This document shows positions 33,746 to 42,142 of a stretch of DNA of 64,000 bases, piece after piece. Both the position numbers and the translations under genes were made by a program. The DNA comes from a bacterium (GTDB lineage: Bacteria; Myxococcota_A; UBA9160; UBA4427): positions 124,001-188,000 of the forward strand of contig JANSYR010000005.1 of NCBI GenBank assembly GCA_024742285.1. Direction: 5' to 3'. How positions within the stretch are numbered: the first letter of the stretch is position 1; each line of letters begins with the position of its first letter. Under the pieces are notes generated by a model. It worked only from the letters and a program-made list of their open reading frames with translations. It was not told the DNA's origin and made no database searches.

Positions 33746-34963
33746 ATGGCGCGGCGGAGGGTGGACTTCACGGATCTGATGCGGCTCTCGTCGGGCGCGC
33801 TGGTCGGACATCCGCTCCGCTCGGCGCTCTCGATGCTGGGGATCGCGATCGGCGTCGCCGCCGTGATCATGCTGACCTCGCTGGGGGAGGGCACGCGCAA
33901 GTACATGGTCTCCCAGTTCTCCGAGTTCGGGACGAACGTCCTCTCGATCCAGCCGGGCAAGCGAAAGACCTCGGGCGTGCCCAACGCATTCCGGGGGACG
34001 CAGCAGAAGCTGACCATCGACGACGCGGAAGCGCTGGGACGGGTGCCGATGTTCGAGACCGTCACGCCGTCTGCCCTCGGGCAGGCCCGGGTCGAGGGCG
34101 GTGGGCGTGGTCGAAGCGTCTTCGTCCATGGCGTGACCGCGGACTTCCCGGACGTCATGAAGTTCACCGTGCGCCAGGGCAGCTTCATTCCCCCCGGCGA
34201 CCCGCGGCGCGGCGGCTCGGTGGCGGTCCTCGGTCCCCAACTCAAACGAGAGCTCTTCGGCGACGCCAACGCCCTCGGCGAGTTCGTGCGGATCGCCGGC
34301 TCGAGGCTGCGCGTGATCGGCGTGATGGAGCCGAAGGGGCAGGTCCTCGGCATGGACATCGACGACGCCGCCTACATCCCGGTCGCGACGGCGATGCGGA
34401 TCTTCAATCTCGAGGAGCTCCAGGAGATCAACGTCGTCTTCCGCCACGAGGGACAGACCGAGGAAGCGATCGAGGTGGTTCGCGAGATCCTGATCGACCG
34501 CCACCGCGGCGAGGAGGACTTCACGATCATCTCCCAGACCGAGATGCTCGCGGTCTTCGGGCGCGTGATGGACGTCGTGACCTTCGGTGTCGCGGTCATC
34601 GCCGCGATCTCGCTCCTCGTCGGCTCGATCGGGATCTTCACGATGATGTGGATCTCCGTGGGCGAGCGGGTGAGCGAGATCGGTCTGATGAGGGCGGTCG
34701 GCGCGACCGCCCGACAGATCCAGATCGTGTTCCTGACCGAGGCGATCCTGTTGACCATGATGGGCGGTCTCTCCGGTCTTCTCGTGGGGCTCGTCGCGAC
34801 GGTCGCGATCCGGATCGGGATTCCAGGCTTCCCGGCGGGCGCGCCGATCGAGTACGTCGCGGCCGCGCTCGGGGTGAGCGCCGTCGCGGGGCTCCTCTCC
34901 GGCGTCGGGCCCGCGCGGCGCGCCGCCGAGCTCGAGCCCGTCGAGGCGCTGCGTACTGAGTAG
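33746..34963 (+). CDS. MacB-type ABC permease, paralogue
   Basis: 405 aa. Same architecture as the preceding gene: TM1 LSMLGIAIGVAAVIML (about 28-43), periplasmic domain with LSIQPGKRKTSGV, and three C-terminal helices with the coupling helix ERVSEIGLMRAVGATARQIQ. It starts three bases after the stop of the first permease. The two share motif spacing but are diverged, so a heterodimer of permeases served by one ATPase and one adaptor is the simple reading. Last gene of the exporter operon. No outer-membrane TolC gene is seen. Confidence 0.88.
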   Translation: MARRRVDFTDLMRLSSGALVGHPLRSALSMLGIAIGVAAVIMLTSLGEGTRKYMVSQFSEFGTNVLSIQPGKRKTSGVPNAFRGTQQKLTIDDAEALGRVPMFETVTPSALGQARVEGGGRGRSVFVHGVTADFPDVMKFTVRQGSFIPPGDPRRGGSVAVLGPQLKRELFGDANALGEFVRIAGSRLRVIGVMEPKGQVLGMDIDDAAYIPVATAMRIFNLEELQEINVVFRHEGQTEEAIEVVREILIDRHRGEEDFTIISQTEMLAVFGRVMDVVTFGVAVIAAISLLVGSIGIFTMMWISVGERVSEIGLMRAVGATARQIQIVFLTEAILLTMMGGLSGLLVGLVATVAIRIGIPGFPAGAPIEYVAAALGVSAVAGLLSGVGPARRAAELEPVEALRTE

Positions 34964-35006
34964 GGCGCCGGCGGCACGAACGCGGGATTCGCGCTAATCG
35001 CACGAC

Positions 35007-35471
35007 ATGAGCGAATCCGAAGCGGACTACTTCGAGGAGATCGAGCTCGGCCGCGAGGTCGAGATCGGGCGACATACGCCGAGCCGGGACGAGATCGTCG
35101 ACTTCGCGCGGCAGTGGGATCCACAACCCTTCCATCTCGACGAGGAGGCGGGGCGCGCTTCGCCGATGGGAGGCTTGTCGGCGTCGTCCTGTCACACGTA
35201 CTCGATCTCGTCGCTCATCTACTCGCGCAGCGACGAGAAGCTCCGGACGGCGGCGATGCTCGGACTCGAGATGCGCTTTCCGAACGCCGTCCGCCCGGAC
35301 GAGGAGCTCACCCTCTTCGAGACCTTCCTGGACAAACGGGTCTCGAAGTCGCGCGCGCAGTACGGGGTCGTGTCGAGTCAGACCGTGATGCGGAACGCGC
35401 GGGGCGAGGACGTGATGGTGATGAAGTCGAGCTACCTGGTCGAACGGCGGGACGAACCGGCGCCCGAATAG
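35007..35471 (+). CDS. MaoC-like hotdog-fold dehydratase
   Basis: 154 aa. Hydratase signature WDPQPFHLDEEAG has the catalytic Asp38 and His43. The following MGGLSASSCHTYSI is the central helix of the hotdog fold. Such single-domain MaoC proteins hydrate enoyl-CoA thioesters, as dimers or partnered. It stands alone between the exporter and the TetR gene on the other strand. A different MaoC pair is at 42143-43559. Substrate not clear. Confidence 0.82.
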   Translation: MSESEADYFEEIELGREVEIGRHTPSRDEIVDFARQWDPQPFHLDEEAGRASPMGGLSASSCHTYSISSLIYSRSDEKLRTAAMLGLEMRFPNAVRPDEELTLFETFLDKRVSKSRAQYGVVSSQTVMRNARGEDVMVMKSSYLVERRDEPAPE

Positions 35472-35474
35472 GCT

Positions 35475-36074
35475 CTACCCGGCCTGGAAGAGCCCGTGCA
35501 GCGAGCGCGTGAGGGCCGTGACGAACTCCGCGCGGTCCGCCCGTCGGGCGCGTCCGCTCGATTCCTGGCCGGCGCGGTCGGCGAGGGCGTGGAAGAGCAG
35601 GAGGAGGGCGAAGCGGCCGCGATGAGGCGCCGCGCCGTCGCTCTCGAGCGCCCCCAGATGGTCGCCGATCCGGCCGACGAGCGCGCGCGTCGCCGGTCGC
35701 ATCTCCGCGTTGGTGAGACCCTGTGCCTGGATCTGGAGGTAGGCGCGGCCTGCGGGCGAGTCGAGCTTCGCGGCGAGGGGGTCGACCAGGATCGTGAGCA
35801 GCGTGGTGAAGTCGCCGTCCGTCCCGTCCGCGCAGGCCTTCTCGAGGAGCTCGGCCCGGCGCGCGTCGATCTCCTCGCGATGGGCGTCGACGATCGCCGA
35901 GAGGAGCCCCGCCTTCGAACCGAAGTGGTACTGGACGGCGGCGACGTTCCGCTGATCCGCCTCTCGTGCGATCTGACGAAGGGTGACCCGGTCGAACCCG
36001 TCCGCCGCGAAGAGCTTCTCCCCGGCATGCAGGATCTTCTCCCGGGTCGAGTCCCCCGGACTCGCCGAGCTCAC
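35475..36074 (-). CDS. TetR family regulator, second in the MBL operon
   Basis: 199 aa. Start GTG at 36072-36074 overlaps the MBL stop (GTGA). HTH at about residues 10-55: EKILHAGEKLFAADGFDRVT then LRQIAREADQRNVAAVQYHF. The motif AAVQYHFGSKAGL is characteristic of the DUF1956/CecR (YbiH)-like TetR branch. It is co-transcribed with the MBL enzyme and probably represses this operon at the operator 37515-37532. It ends four bases from the MaoC stop in a convergent layout. Ligand is likely the substrate of the MBL enzyme; that is inference. Confidence 0.87.
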   Translation of the reverse strand: MSSASPGDSTREKILHAGEKLFAADGFDRVTLRQIAREADQRNVAAVQYHFGSKAGLLSAIVDAHREEIDARRAELLEKACADGTDGDFTTLLTILVDPLAAKLDSPAGRAYLQIQAQGLTNAEMRPATRALVGRIGDHLGALESDGAAPHRGRFALLLLFHALADRAGQESSGRARRADRAEFVTALTRSLHGLFQAG

Positions 36075-37483
36075 GCGTCCTCGCCGAGCTCGTCGAGGGT
36101 CCGCAGGCGGTAGGAGAGCCAGTCGATTTCGTAGGTGTTGTTCGTCGTCGCGATCGCCTCGTCGCGGAGGCGGGTGAGGGCCTGCTTGTGGGCGGCGAGG
36201 CCACGGGCATGGGTCGGATCGGCTTCGTGGACGATCTCGAGGAGATGGATCGCCTCGATGTTCCGCCCGTCGGCGAGATGGGCCTCCGCGGCGTCGACCA
36301 GCGCGTCCGCCCCGGCGAGCTCGACGATCTCGGGATAGAGGGCCGTGCGGGGGACGTGGTAGAGCTCGGCGGTCGAGTCCCAGTGGAACCAGGACGCGTA
36401 GTACTCCCAGATGCTCTTCACGGCCCAGGAGACCCGGCCGTGGATCTCCGTCATCTTGAGCTCCGGCGGGAGCGAGATCTCCTCCATCAGCTGGTAGACC
36501 GTCTTGCCCGCGTTCATGCCCTCCATCGTCCGGTCGTGCACGTACTGGACGGCATCGCGCATCTTGATGAGATCGGCCTTGATCTGTTCCTTGCCCACGA
36601 TCGGGTCCTGGTGGGAGGGCACGATCATCTCGGGCTCGAGCGCGATCACCTGGTTCAGCGAGGTGATGTACTCGATCGGCTTGCGGATCTTCTCGCCGCG
36701 CATCGTGAAGACGTTCGGGAACTGGGGGAAGTTCGGACCGAAGAAGTCGCCCGAGAAGAAGATCTTCTCTTCGGGCAGCCAGAGCGTCAGATTGTCCGCG
36801 CCCTCGGCGCCCGGGGTGGGGAGCACCTCCATCACGGTCCCGCCCAGTTCGAGGGTCAGCGTGTCGGGCTGGTCGACGGTCATCGTGGGCTCCAGTCCGC
36901 CGTAGGCGAGCACTTCGATCGTCGGGGCCTCTTCGGGCATGAAGGGGAAAAGCATGCGGTTCCGGCCGTAGTAGAAGGGCTCGAGCTCCTTCAGGTAGCG
37001 CTGCTCCTCCTCGAACTCGTGGTGGGCCACGAGCTCGATGCCCGGCTCGAGCCAGACCTTGGCGCCGCCGGCGTGGTCGGCATGGGAATGGCTGACGATC
37101 ACGTGGGTCACGGGCAGACCGGGCGCCGCCTCGAGGAGCAGACGGCGCTGCTTCGCGGCCTGGATCGACAGGCCGGTGTCGTAGATCACGAGACCTTCGC
37201 TCGTGACCACCATCTGCGTGTTCCCGACGCCGCGCGCCTGGTAGACGTTGTCCGCGAGCTGGCGGACTTCGATCGGGATGCTGAAGAAGTCGCGGGAGTG
37301 GTTCTGGCCGTCGCGGCCGCTGTCGCCGCCGGCGCTCGCGTCGGCCATCTGTTCCGCGGCGAGGTCGCCGACCTTCTCGAGCGCGCGGCGTTCGAGGTCG
37401 CGCTGGGCCTCTTCCGAGCAGGCGAGGGCGAAGACGGAGAGCGCGACGAGCGCGACGGTGGCGGGGCGGAGGAAGTTCGACAT
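36071..37483 (-). CDS. MBL-fold hydrolase, alkylsulfatase (SdsA/BDS1)-like lipoprotein
   Basis: 470 aa. Lipobox FALAC (Cys22). Metal ligands are HSHADH (His132, His134, Asp136, His137). After the MBL domain, the helical stretch with YQLMEEISLPPELK, GRVSWAVKSIWEYYASWFHW and ELYHVP resembles the dimerisation domain of SdsA1/BDS1 alkylsulfatases. They hydrolyse sulfate esters by C-O cleavage. The NHSRDFF segment after a short disordered region also fits. Probably periplasmic, anchored. Coupled TetR gene downstream. A steroid or fatty alcohol sulfate would suit the neighbourhood, without proof. Confidence 0.78.
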   Translation of the reverse strand: MSNFLRPATVALVALSVFALACSEEAQRDLERRALEKVGDLAAEQMADASAGGDSGRDGQNHSRDFFSIPIEVRQLADNVYQARGVGNTQMVVTSEGLVIYDTGLSIQAAKQRRLLLEAAPGLPVTHVIVSHSHADHAGGAKVWLEPGIELVAHHEFEEEQRYLKELEPFYYGRNRMLFPFMPEEAPTIEVLAYGGLEPTMTVDQPDTLTLELGGTVMEVLPTPGAEGADNLTLWLPEEKIFFSGDFFGPNFPQFPNVFTMRGEKIRKPIEYITSLNQVIALEPEMIVPSHQDPIVGKEQIKADLIKMRDAVQYVHDRTMEGMNAGKTVYQLMEEISLPPELKMTEIHGRVSWAVKSIWEYYASWFHWDSTAELYHVPRTALYPEIVELAGADALVDAAEAHLADGRNIEAIHLLEIVHEADPTHARGLAAHKQALTRLRDEAIATTNNTYEIDWLSYRLRTLDELGEDA

Positions 37484-37511
37484 GGGGACTCCTTCGGTGT
37501 GGGGTGCGATC

Positions 37512-37540
37512 AGATTAATACGACTGTTTTAACCCTGCAA
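37512..37540 (-). promoter_or_regulatory. Promoter of the MBL-TetR operon
   Basis: On the minus strand TTGCAG (37540-37535), 17 bp spacer, TAATCT (37517-37512). The -10 is 28 bases upstream of the MBL ATG at 37483. The operator at 37515-37532 covers the spacer and part of the -10. Confidence 0.6.
37515..37532. promoter_or_regulatory. TetR-type operator TTAAnAC-N4-GTnTTAA
   Basis: TTAATACGACTGTTTTAA is an 18 bp dyad with half-sites TTAATAC and GTTTTAA (12 of 18 positions match). It is the most A/T-rich spot for kilobases and sits inside the promoter of the operon that encodes a TetR protein. Binding there would block RNA polymerase. It may also affect the VOC gene, whose start is 71 bp to the right. 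Confidence 0.65.
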
Positions 37541-37602
37541 GGGCCCGGAGCGCCCCGAGTCGGGTGCTACGCTGGCGAGCGTTCAACCGAAGGAGAATCC
37601 CC

Positions 37603-38058
37603 ATGCCCGCACGCTTCAACCACATGGAGCTCACCCTGCCCAAGGGCGGCCTCGACCAGGGTCGCGAGGAGATCAAGCGCTTCTATGGCGAGCTCCTCGG
37701 CTGGGACGCGATCGACGTGCCGATCCTGGGCCAGACCGGACTGCTCCTGCGGACGGATCCCGAGACCAGCCAGTTCATCCTCGTGACCGAGCAGGAGACG
37801 CACATCGACAGTCCGGGCTACGACCACCTCGGCATCATCTACGACTCCCGGGAAGAGGTCGACGCGATTCTCGAGAAGACGAAGAAGCTCCAGGCACAGG
37901 ACGACCGGGTGCGGATCAAGGAGTACGAGGATCTCGTGACCGGCGGTGTCACGACCCACGCCTTCTACGTGAAGTTCCTGCTGCCGATCTGGTTCGACAT
38001 CCAGGTCCAGGAGTTCGACGAGGGATCGACGCCGGCGCGGAGCTGGACCTACGGCTGA
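37603..38058 (+). CDS. VOC (glyoxalase-fold) family protein
   Basis: 151 aa from the ATG at 37603, with AAGGAGAA seven bases upstream. Its start NHMELTLPKGG, then RFYGELLGW, then SPGYDHLGIIYDSREE, is the babbabb repeat of the vicinal-oxygen-chelate fold. Metal ligands would be His and Glu: His6-region, His in YDHLG and C-terminal Asp/Glu in FDIQVQEF. VOC proteins include extradiol dioxygenases, epimerases and glyoxalases; this single-domain form is too short for a catechol dioxygenase. Its last ten bases overlap the stop of the convergent Rieske gene. Confidence 0.72.
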   Translation: MPARFNHMELTLPKGGLDQGREEIKRFYGELLGWDAIDVPILGQTGLLLRTDPETSQFILVTEQETHIDSPGYDHLGIIYDSREEVDAILEKTKKLQAQDDRVRIKEYEDLVTGGVTTHAFYVKFLLPIWFDIQVQEFDEGSTPARSWTYG

Positions 38059-39443
38059 TCGCCGGTCTGGCTCGGCGGGACGTACTCGTCCAGGGTTCGT
38101 CGAAAGTGACGCAAGCGGCTCTCCTGATACACGCCGAAGGAGACGGTCGGCTTCCGTGAGGCGCGCAGCCCGCGCTGGACCCGGGGCATGATCGCCTGGT
38201 CCTCGTCGAGGACCGGCCCGAAATAGGCGAGCTCCGGCACGTCGCTCCAGGCTTCGTGCGCGTCGAGGAAGCGGCGCTTCGCGGGCGGCGGCTTCTCGGC
38301 GCCGTCGGGCAGCGGCAGCAACAGCATGACCTCGAAGAGACAGGAGCCCGGATCGTCCCCGTCCGGCCGGGCCCGGTAGAAGAGCGGGGAGCCCAGCCCG
38401 CCGAAGAGCACGACGTTCGGGAAGAGGCTGTACTGGATCACGTCCTGGACCTCGGCATCGCTCCACGCAGACGTGTCGAGCCCGAGATCCTGCTCGAGGC
38501 GCTTGCGCGAGGCTTCGACCATCACGGCCCGCGGCGTCGAGCCCTCGGGCACCGTCGTGCCCGGCTCGACCATGCCGAAGCGCGCGGCGATGTCGATGAT
38601 CCGCTGGGGCGAGAGCTCGCCGCGAACGTGGGGGCTGGGGACGCCGGAGGCGTTCAGCATCCGGTCGTAGTGGCGGCGTTCGGGCCAGACGTCGTACTGG
38701 GAGTTGGCATCTCCGAAGAAGGGCAGGTTGGCCGAGTGGACGCCGATGATGTGGAAGGTCTCGATGAAGGCCTCGACGGCGACCTTCCAGTTGCACGCCA
38801 CCCGGCGCTCGACCCGCGCGGCGACGACGCGGTCTTCGAGGGGCCAGCGCTCGAAGTGGCGCGGCAGGTCTTCGAGGTAGTCGGCGAGGGGCGCCGCGTC
38901 GGGATCGAGGTTCACGAAGACGAAGCCGCCCCAGGTATCGACCTGCGCTTCCGGAAGCCGGTAGTCGGCGTCTTCGACCTGGGGAAAGTCCCAGCGGCAG
39001 GGCACGTCCGCGAGCTCGCCTTCGAGGCTCCAGGTGAAGCCGTGGAAGGGGCAGCGCAGGTGCTCGAGGCAGCCCGGCTCGTCGCGCAGACGCGTGCCGC
39101 GATGGAGGCAGCTGTTGTGGTAGGCGCGGAGGCGGCCGTCCTTCGTGCGCAGCACGATCAGGGAGTCGTCGGCGATGTCGTAGACGAAGGAATCGCCGGG
39201 ATGCTCGACGTCCTCCACCCGCCCGGCGATCTGCCAGACCCGTCGCCAGAGCTCGTCGACTTCGCGCAGGTGGTGGGCCCGGGAGGTGTAGACGTCGGTG
39301 GACCACTCCCGGCGCTCGTTCGGCGTGGGCGCTTCTTCCCGGAGCAGGGGCGGGGCAGGATGCGCGTCGCCGTCCAGGACGTCCTGATATCCCGGCCCGG
39401 GACATCGGGCGGATCGATCGGTTCCGTCGCCTTCGCCACCCAT
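38049..39443 (-). CDS. Rieske ring-hydroxylating dioxygenase alpha subunit
   Basis: 464 aa. The 2Fe-2S ligands are in SCLHRGTRLRD and RCPFHGFTWS (about residues 111-130). The catalytic iron site is in VAVEAFIETFHIIGVHSANLP: Glu/Asp and His-x4-His, as in ring-hydroxylating oxygenase alpha subunits and choline/carnitine monooxygenases. The C-terminal part is larger than in KshA. No small subunit or reductase gene is adjacent. Substrate could be an aromatic or quaternary-amine-type molecule. It converges with, and overlaps by 10 bp, the VOC gene. The upstream 240 bp are shared with the amidohydrolase at 39684 and I see no obvious operator. Confidence 0.86.
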   Translation of the reverse strand: MGGEGDGTDRSARCPGPGYQDVLDGDAHPAPPLLREEAPTPNERREWSTDVYTSRAHHLREVDELWRRVWQIAGRVEDVEHPGDSFVYDIADDSLIVLRTKDGRLRAYHNSCLHRGTRLRDEPGCLEHLRCPFHGFTWSLEGELADVPCRWDFPQVEDADYRLPEAQVDTWGGFVFVNLDPDAAPLADYLEDLPRHFERWPLEDRVVAARVERRVACNWKVAVEAFIETFHIIGVHSANLPFFGDANSQYDVWPERRHYDRMLNASGVPSPHVRGELSPQRIIDIAARFGMVEPGTTVPEGSTPRAVMVEASRKRLEQDLGLDTSAWSDAEVQDVIQYSLFPNVVLFGGLGSPLFYRARPDGDDPGSCLFEVMLLLPLPDGAEKPPPAKRRFLDAHEAWSDVPELAYFGPVLDEDQAIMPRVQRGLRASRKPTVSFGVYQESRLRHFRRTLDEYVPPSQTGDQP

Positions 39444-39683
39444 GGGCCTTCCTCCTGTCGGGCGGGTCCCGGAAAGGCCGGCCCCATACGCATTCTAGGC
39501 GCTTCTCGCCGGCAAATGCCGCTCAGGGCGCGCCCGCCGACTCGTGCGACCGCCGGTCACTGTGGCACACTCGACGCGATGCGCGACGCCGGGATCGCGC
39601 GCACGTTCCGTGCGGGACGTCCTCTCTCGTCGTCCGCGCCGTGAACGCTGATCTTCCCAGGATTCATGGAAGGAATCGCACCC

Positions 39684-41408
39684 ATGCTGGACGTACTCAT
39701 CAAGGGCGGCACGCTCGTCGACGGAACCGGTGGCCCCTCCCGCCAGGCGGATCTCGGGATCCGCGACGGTCGCATCGTCGCGATCGGCCAGATCGACGAA
39801 GACGCGCGCGAGACCATCGATGCCTCGGGCAAGGTCGTCTCGCCGGGCTTCGTCGACGTCCACACCCACTACGACGCGCAGGCCTTCTGGGACGGAACGC
39901 TCTCGCCCTCGCCGTACCACGGCGTGACGAGCGTCGTCGGCGGCAACTGCGGCTTCTCGATCGCACCGCTCTCGGAAGACGCCGGTCCCTATCTGATGAA
40001 GATGCTCTCCCGGGTCGAGGGCATGCCCCTCGAGAGTCTCGAAGCGGGGGTGCCGTGGAACTGGAAGACGTTCGGGGAATACCTCGACCAGCTCGAGGGC
40101 AAGCTCTCGGTGAACGCGGGCTTCATGGTCGGTCACTCGGCGATCCGCCGGACCGTGATGGGTGAGCGCGCCGTCGGGCACGAAGCGACCGAGGAGGAGC
40201 TCGCCGAGATGGTGAAGGTCCTGCGGCAGTCCCTCGAAGAGGGCGGCATGGGCTTCTCGTCCACGGTGTCGTCGACCCACAACGACTTCGACGGCAACCC
40301 CGTCCCCTCCCGGCATGCCTCGAAGGAGGAGATCCTCACACTCGCGCGGCAGGTCCGCGACTTCGAAGGCACGACGGTGGAGTTCCTTCCGGGCGTGGGT
40401 TGGGGCGAAGAAGAGGCCAACTACATGGCCGACATCTCCCTCGCCGCCCATCGGCCGGTCAACTGGAACGTGCTCGTGCCGAACGCCCAGAACATCCAGC
40501 ACGCGGAGCAGCAGCTCGCTGCGACGGACATCGCGCGCGCCCGCGGCGCCGAAGTGCTGGCGCTGACCGTGCCGCAGCCGATGACGATCCGGATCAACCT
40601 CGACTCGGGCTTCGTCTTCGACGCGCTCTACAACTGGGCGCCCTTCTTCAAGCTCTCGAAGGAGGAGAAGCTCGCGTTCCTGGCGGACCCGGAGAAGCGC
40701 AAGAAGTTCGGAGAGGACGCGCAGAACCCGGAATCGCCGATGCACATGCTCGCAAACTGGCAGGGGTTCACGATCGACCAGGTCCAGAAGGAGTCGCTCC
40801 AGAAGTACCGCGGTCGTTGCGTCGGGGACATCGCCGAGGAAGAGGGCAAGAGCCCCTTCGACGTGATGATCGACATCGCCGTCGAAGACGATCTCCAGAC
40901 CTACTTCATGCCGCCGATGATGGGCGACGACGAAGAGACCTGGAAGATGCGCGGCGAGCTGTGGCACGACGACCGGACGATCATCGGCGCGAGCGACGCC
41001 GGTGCCCACCTCGACATGATCGACACCTTCGCGTTCTCGAGCCAGGTGCTGGGGCAGGGCGTGCGCGATCGCGGCCTGATCACGATGGAAGAGGCGGTCC
41101 GTCAGCTGACGGACATCCCGGCGAAGCTCTACGGCCTCCGCGAGCGCGGTCGGCTCGAGGAAGGCTTCCACGCGGACGTCGTCGTCTTCGATCCCGCGAA
41201 GGTCGGCCTCGGCGAGACCTATACGAAGTACGACCTCCCGGCCGGCGCCGGGCGACTCTACGCCGATGCGCGGGGGATCGAGCATGTCTTCACCAACGGC
41301 GTCGAGATCGTGCGCGACGGGGACGACACGGGCGCGCGCCCGGGCACGATCTTCCGGAGCGGGCGCGACTCTTCGACCGTCGCGATCCCCGCCGGCGCGG
41401 AAGCGTAG
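39684..41408 (+). CDS. Amidohydrolase, N-acyl-D-amino-acid deacylase-like
   Basis: 574 aa from the ATG at 39684, chosen because GGAAGGA ends nine bases upstream; an ATG at 39666 is an alternative. MLDVLIKGGTLVDGTGG opens the sandwich, then GFVDVHTHYDAQAFWD with His60 and His62, GGNCGFSIAPL, VGHSAIRRTVMG, and GASDAGAHLDMI. This is a paralogue of the enzyme at 3814-5475 with the same motif order. The insertion around FSSTVSSTHNDFDG and LPGVGWGEEEANY differs. The methyltransferase follows by 3 bp. Hydrolysis of an N-acyl or cyclic amide is expected. Confidence 0.83.
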   Translation: MLDVLIKGGTLVDGTGGPSRQADLGIRDGRIVAIGQIDEDARETIDASGKVVSPGFVDVHTHYDAQAFWDGTLSPSPYHGVTSVVGGNCGFSIAPLSEDAGPYLMKMLSRVEGMPLESLEAGVPWNWKTFGEYLDQLEGKLSVNAGFMVGHSAIRRTVMGERAVGHEATEEELAEMVKVLRQSLEEGGMGFSSTVSSTHNDFDGNPVPSRHASKEEILTLARQVRDFEGTTVEFLPGVGWGEEEANYMADISLAAHRPVNWNVLVPNAQNIQHAEQQLAATDIARARGAEVLALTVPQPMTIRINLDSGFVFDALYNWAPFFKLSKEEKLAFLADPEKRKKFGEDAQNPESPMHMLANWQGFTIDQVQKESLQKYRGRCVGDIAEEEGKSPFDVMIDIAVEDDLQTYFMPPMMGDDEETWKMRGELWHDDRTIIGASDAGAHLDMIDTFAFSSQVLGQGVRDRGLITMEEAVRQLTDIPAKLYGLRERGRLEEGFHADVVVFDPAKVGLGETYTKYDLPAGAGRLYADARGIEHVFTNGVEIVRDGDDTGARPGTIFRSGRDSSTVAIPAGAEA

Positions 41409-41411
41409 GGC

Positions 41412-42023
41412 GTGGGGCTCCGCGCGTGGATCAAGCCCAGGTTCCAGGACCTGGCCATGCGACAGATGAATCCACTCCGGGTCGACACGATCTGCGAAGC
41501 GGAAGGCGAAGTCCTGGAGGTCGGTTTCGGGACCGGCCTCAACCTCGAGTACTACGGACCCGCAGTGAAGACCCTCGTCGGGCTCGACCCGCTCGACGTG
41601 TCCGACGTCGAAGCGGTCCGCGAGCGGATCCAGGGTGCGGCGTTTCCGATCGAGCGCCGCGCGCTCCGCGCGGACGGGGGCCTGCCCTTCGACGCGGGGC
41701 GCTTCGACACGATCGTGACGACCTGGACGCTCTGCTCGATCCCCGAGGTCGCGAAGGCGCTCCGAGAGATGCGCCGCGTCCTCAAGCCGGGTGGCCGCTA
41801 CGTCTTCGTCGAGCACGGACGCGCCGACGAGGAGGGGACGGCCCGCTGGCAGGACCGGATCAATCCGATCTGGAACCGGATGTGCGATGGCTGCAACATC
41901 AACCGTAAGATCGATCGGTTGGTGGAAGAGGGGGGCTTCGAGATGGAGAGCCTCGACCGCTTCCGCGCGAAGGGGCCGGGCATCGTCGCGCAGATGTATC
42001 GCGGCGTCGCGACCCGCGCCTAG
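41412..42023 (+). CDS. Class I SAM methyltransferase, METTL7-like
   Basis: 203 aa from the GTG at 41412. SAM motif I is VLEVGFGTGLNLEYYGP (residues 37-53). The acidic loop LVGLDPLD follows, and GRYVFVEHGRADE plus NPIWNRMCDGCNINRKI matches the METTL7 / thiol-methyltransferase-like group. These methylate sulfur or phospholipid head groups; the exact substrate is unknown. It starts three bases after the amidohydrolase stop, so it is co-transcribed. Confidence 0.78.
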   Translation: MGLRAWIKPRFQDLAMRQMNPLRVDTICEAEGEVLEVGFGTGLNLEYYGPAVKTLVGLDPLDVSDVEAVRERIQGAAFPIERRALRADGGLPFDAGRFDTIVTTWTLCSIPEVAKALREMRRVLKPGGRYVFVEHGRADEEGTARWQDRINPIWNRMCDGCNINRKIDRLVEEGGFEMESLDRFRAKGPGIVAQMYRGVATRA

Positions 42024-42142
42024 ACGGGATTCCTCGCCCCATCGCACCGCCTGTCGCAGCCGCTAGAATCGCGGCCCCGCCCGGGGCTGACGCGTGCGCG
42101 CACGTCTCCGGCGCAGGATTCCGATCCCTTCCGGAGACCGCG

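Noticed and set aside
35475-37483. Toxin-antitoxin or two-component reading of the MBL-TetR pair
   Set aside because: The MBL protein has a full alkylsulfatase-type layout and lipobox; the partner is a standard TetR.
39495-42047. 850-codon minus-strand frame
   Set aside because: Antisense to the D-aminoacylase-like enzyme and methyltransferase; low-complexity composition, no family motif.
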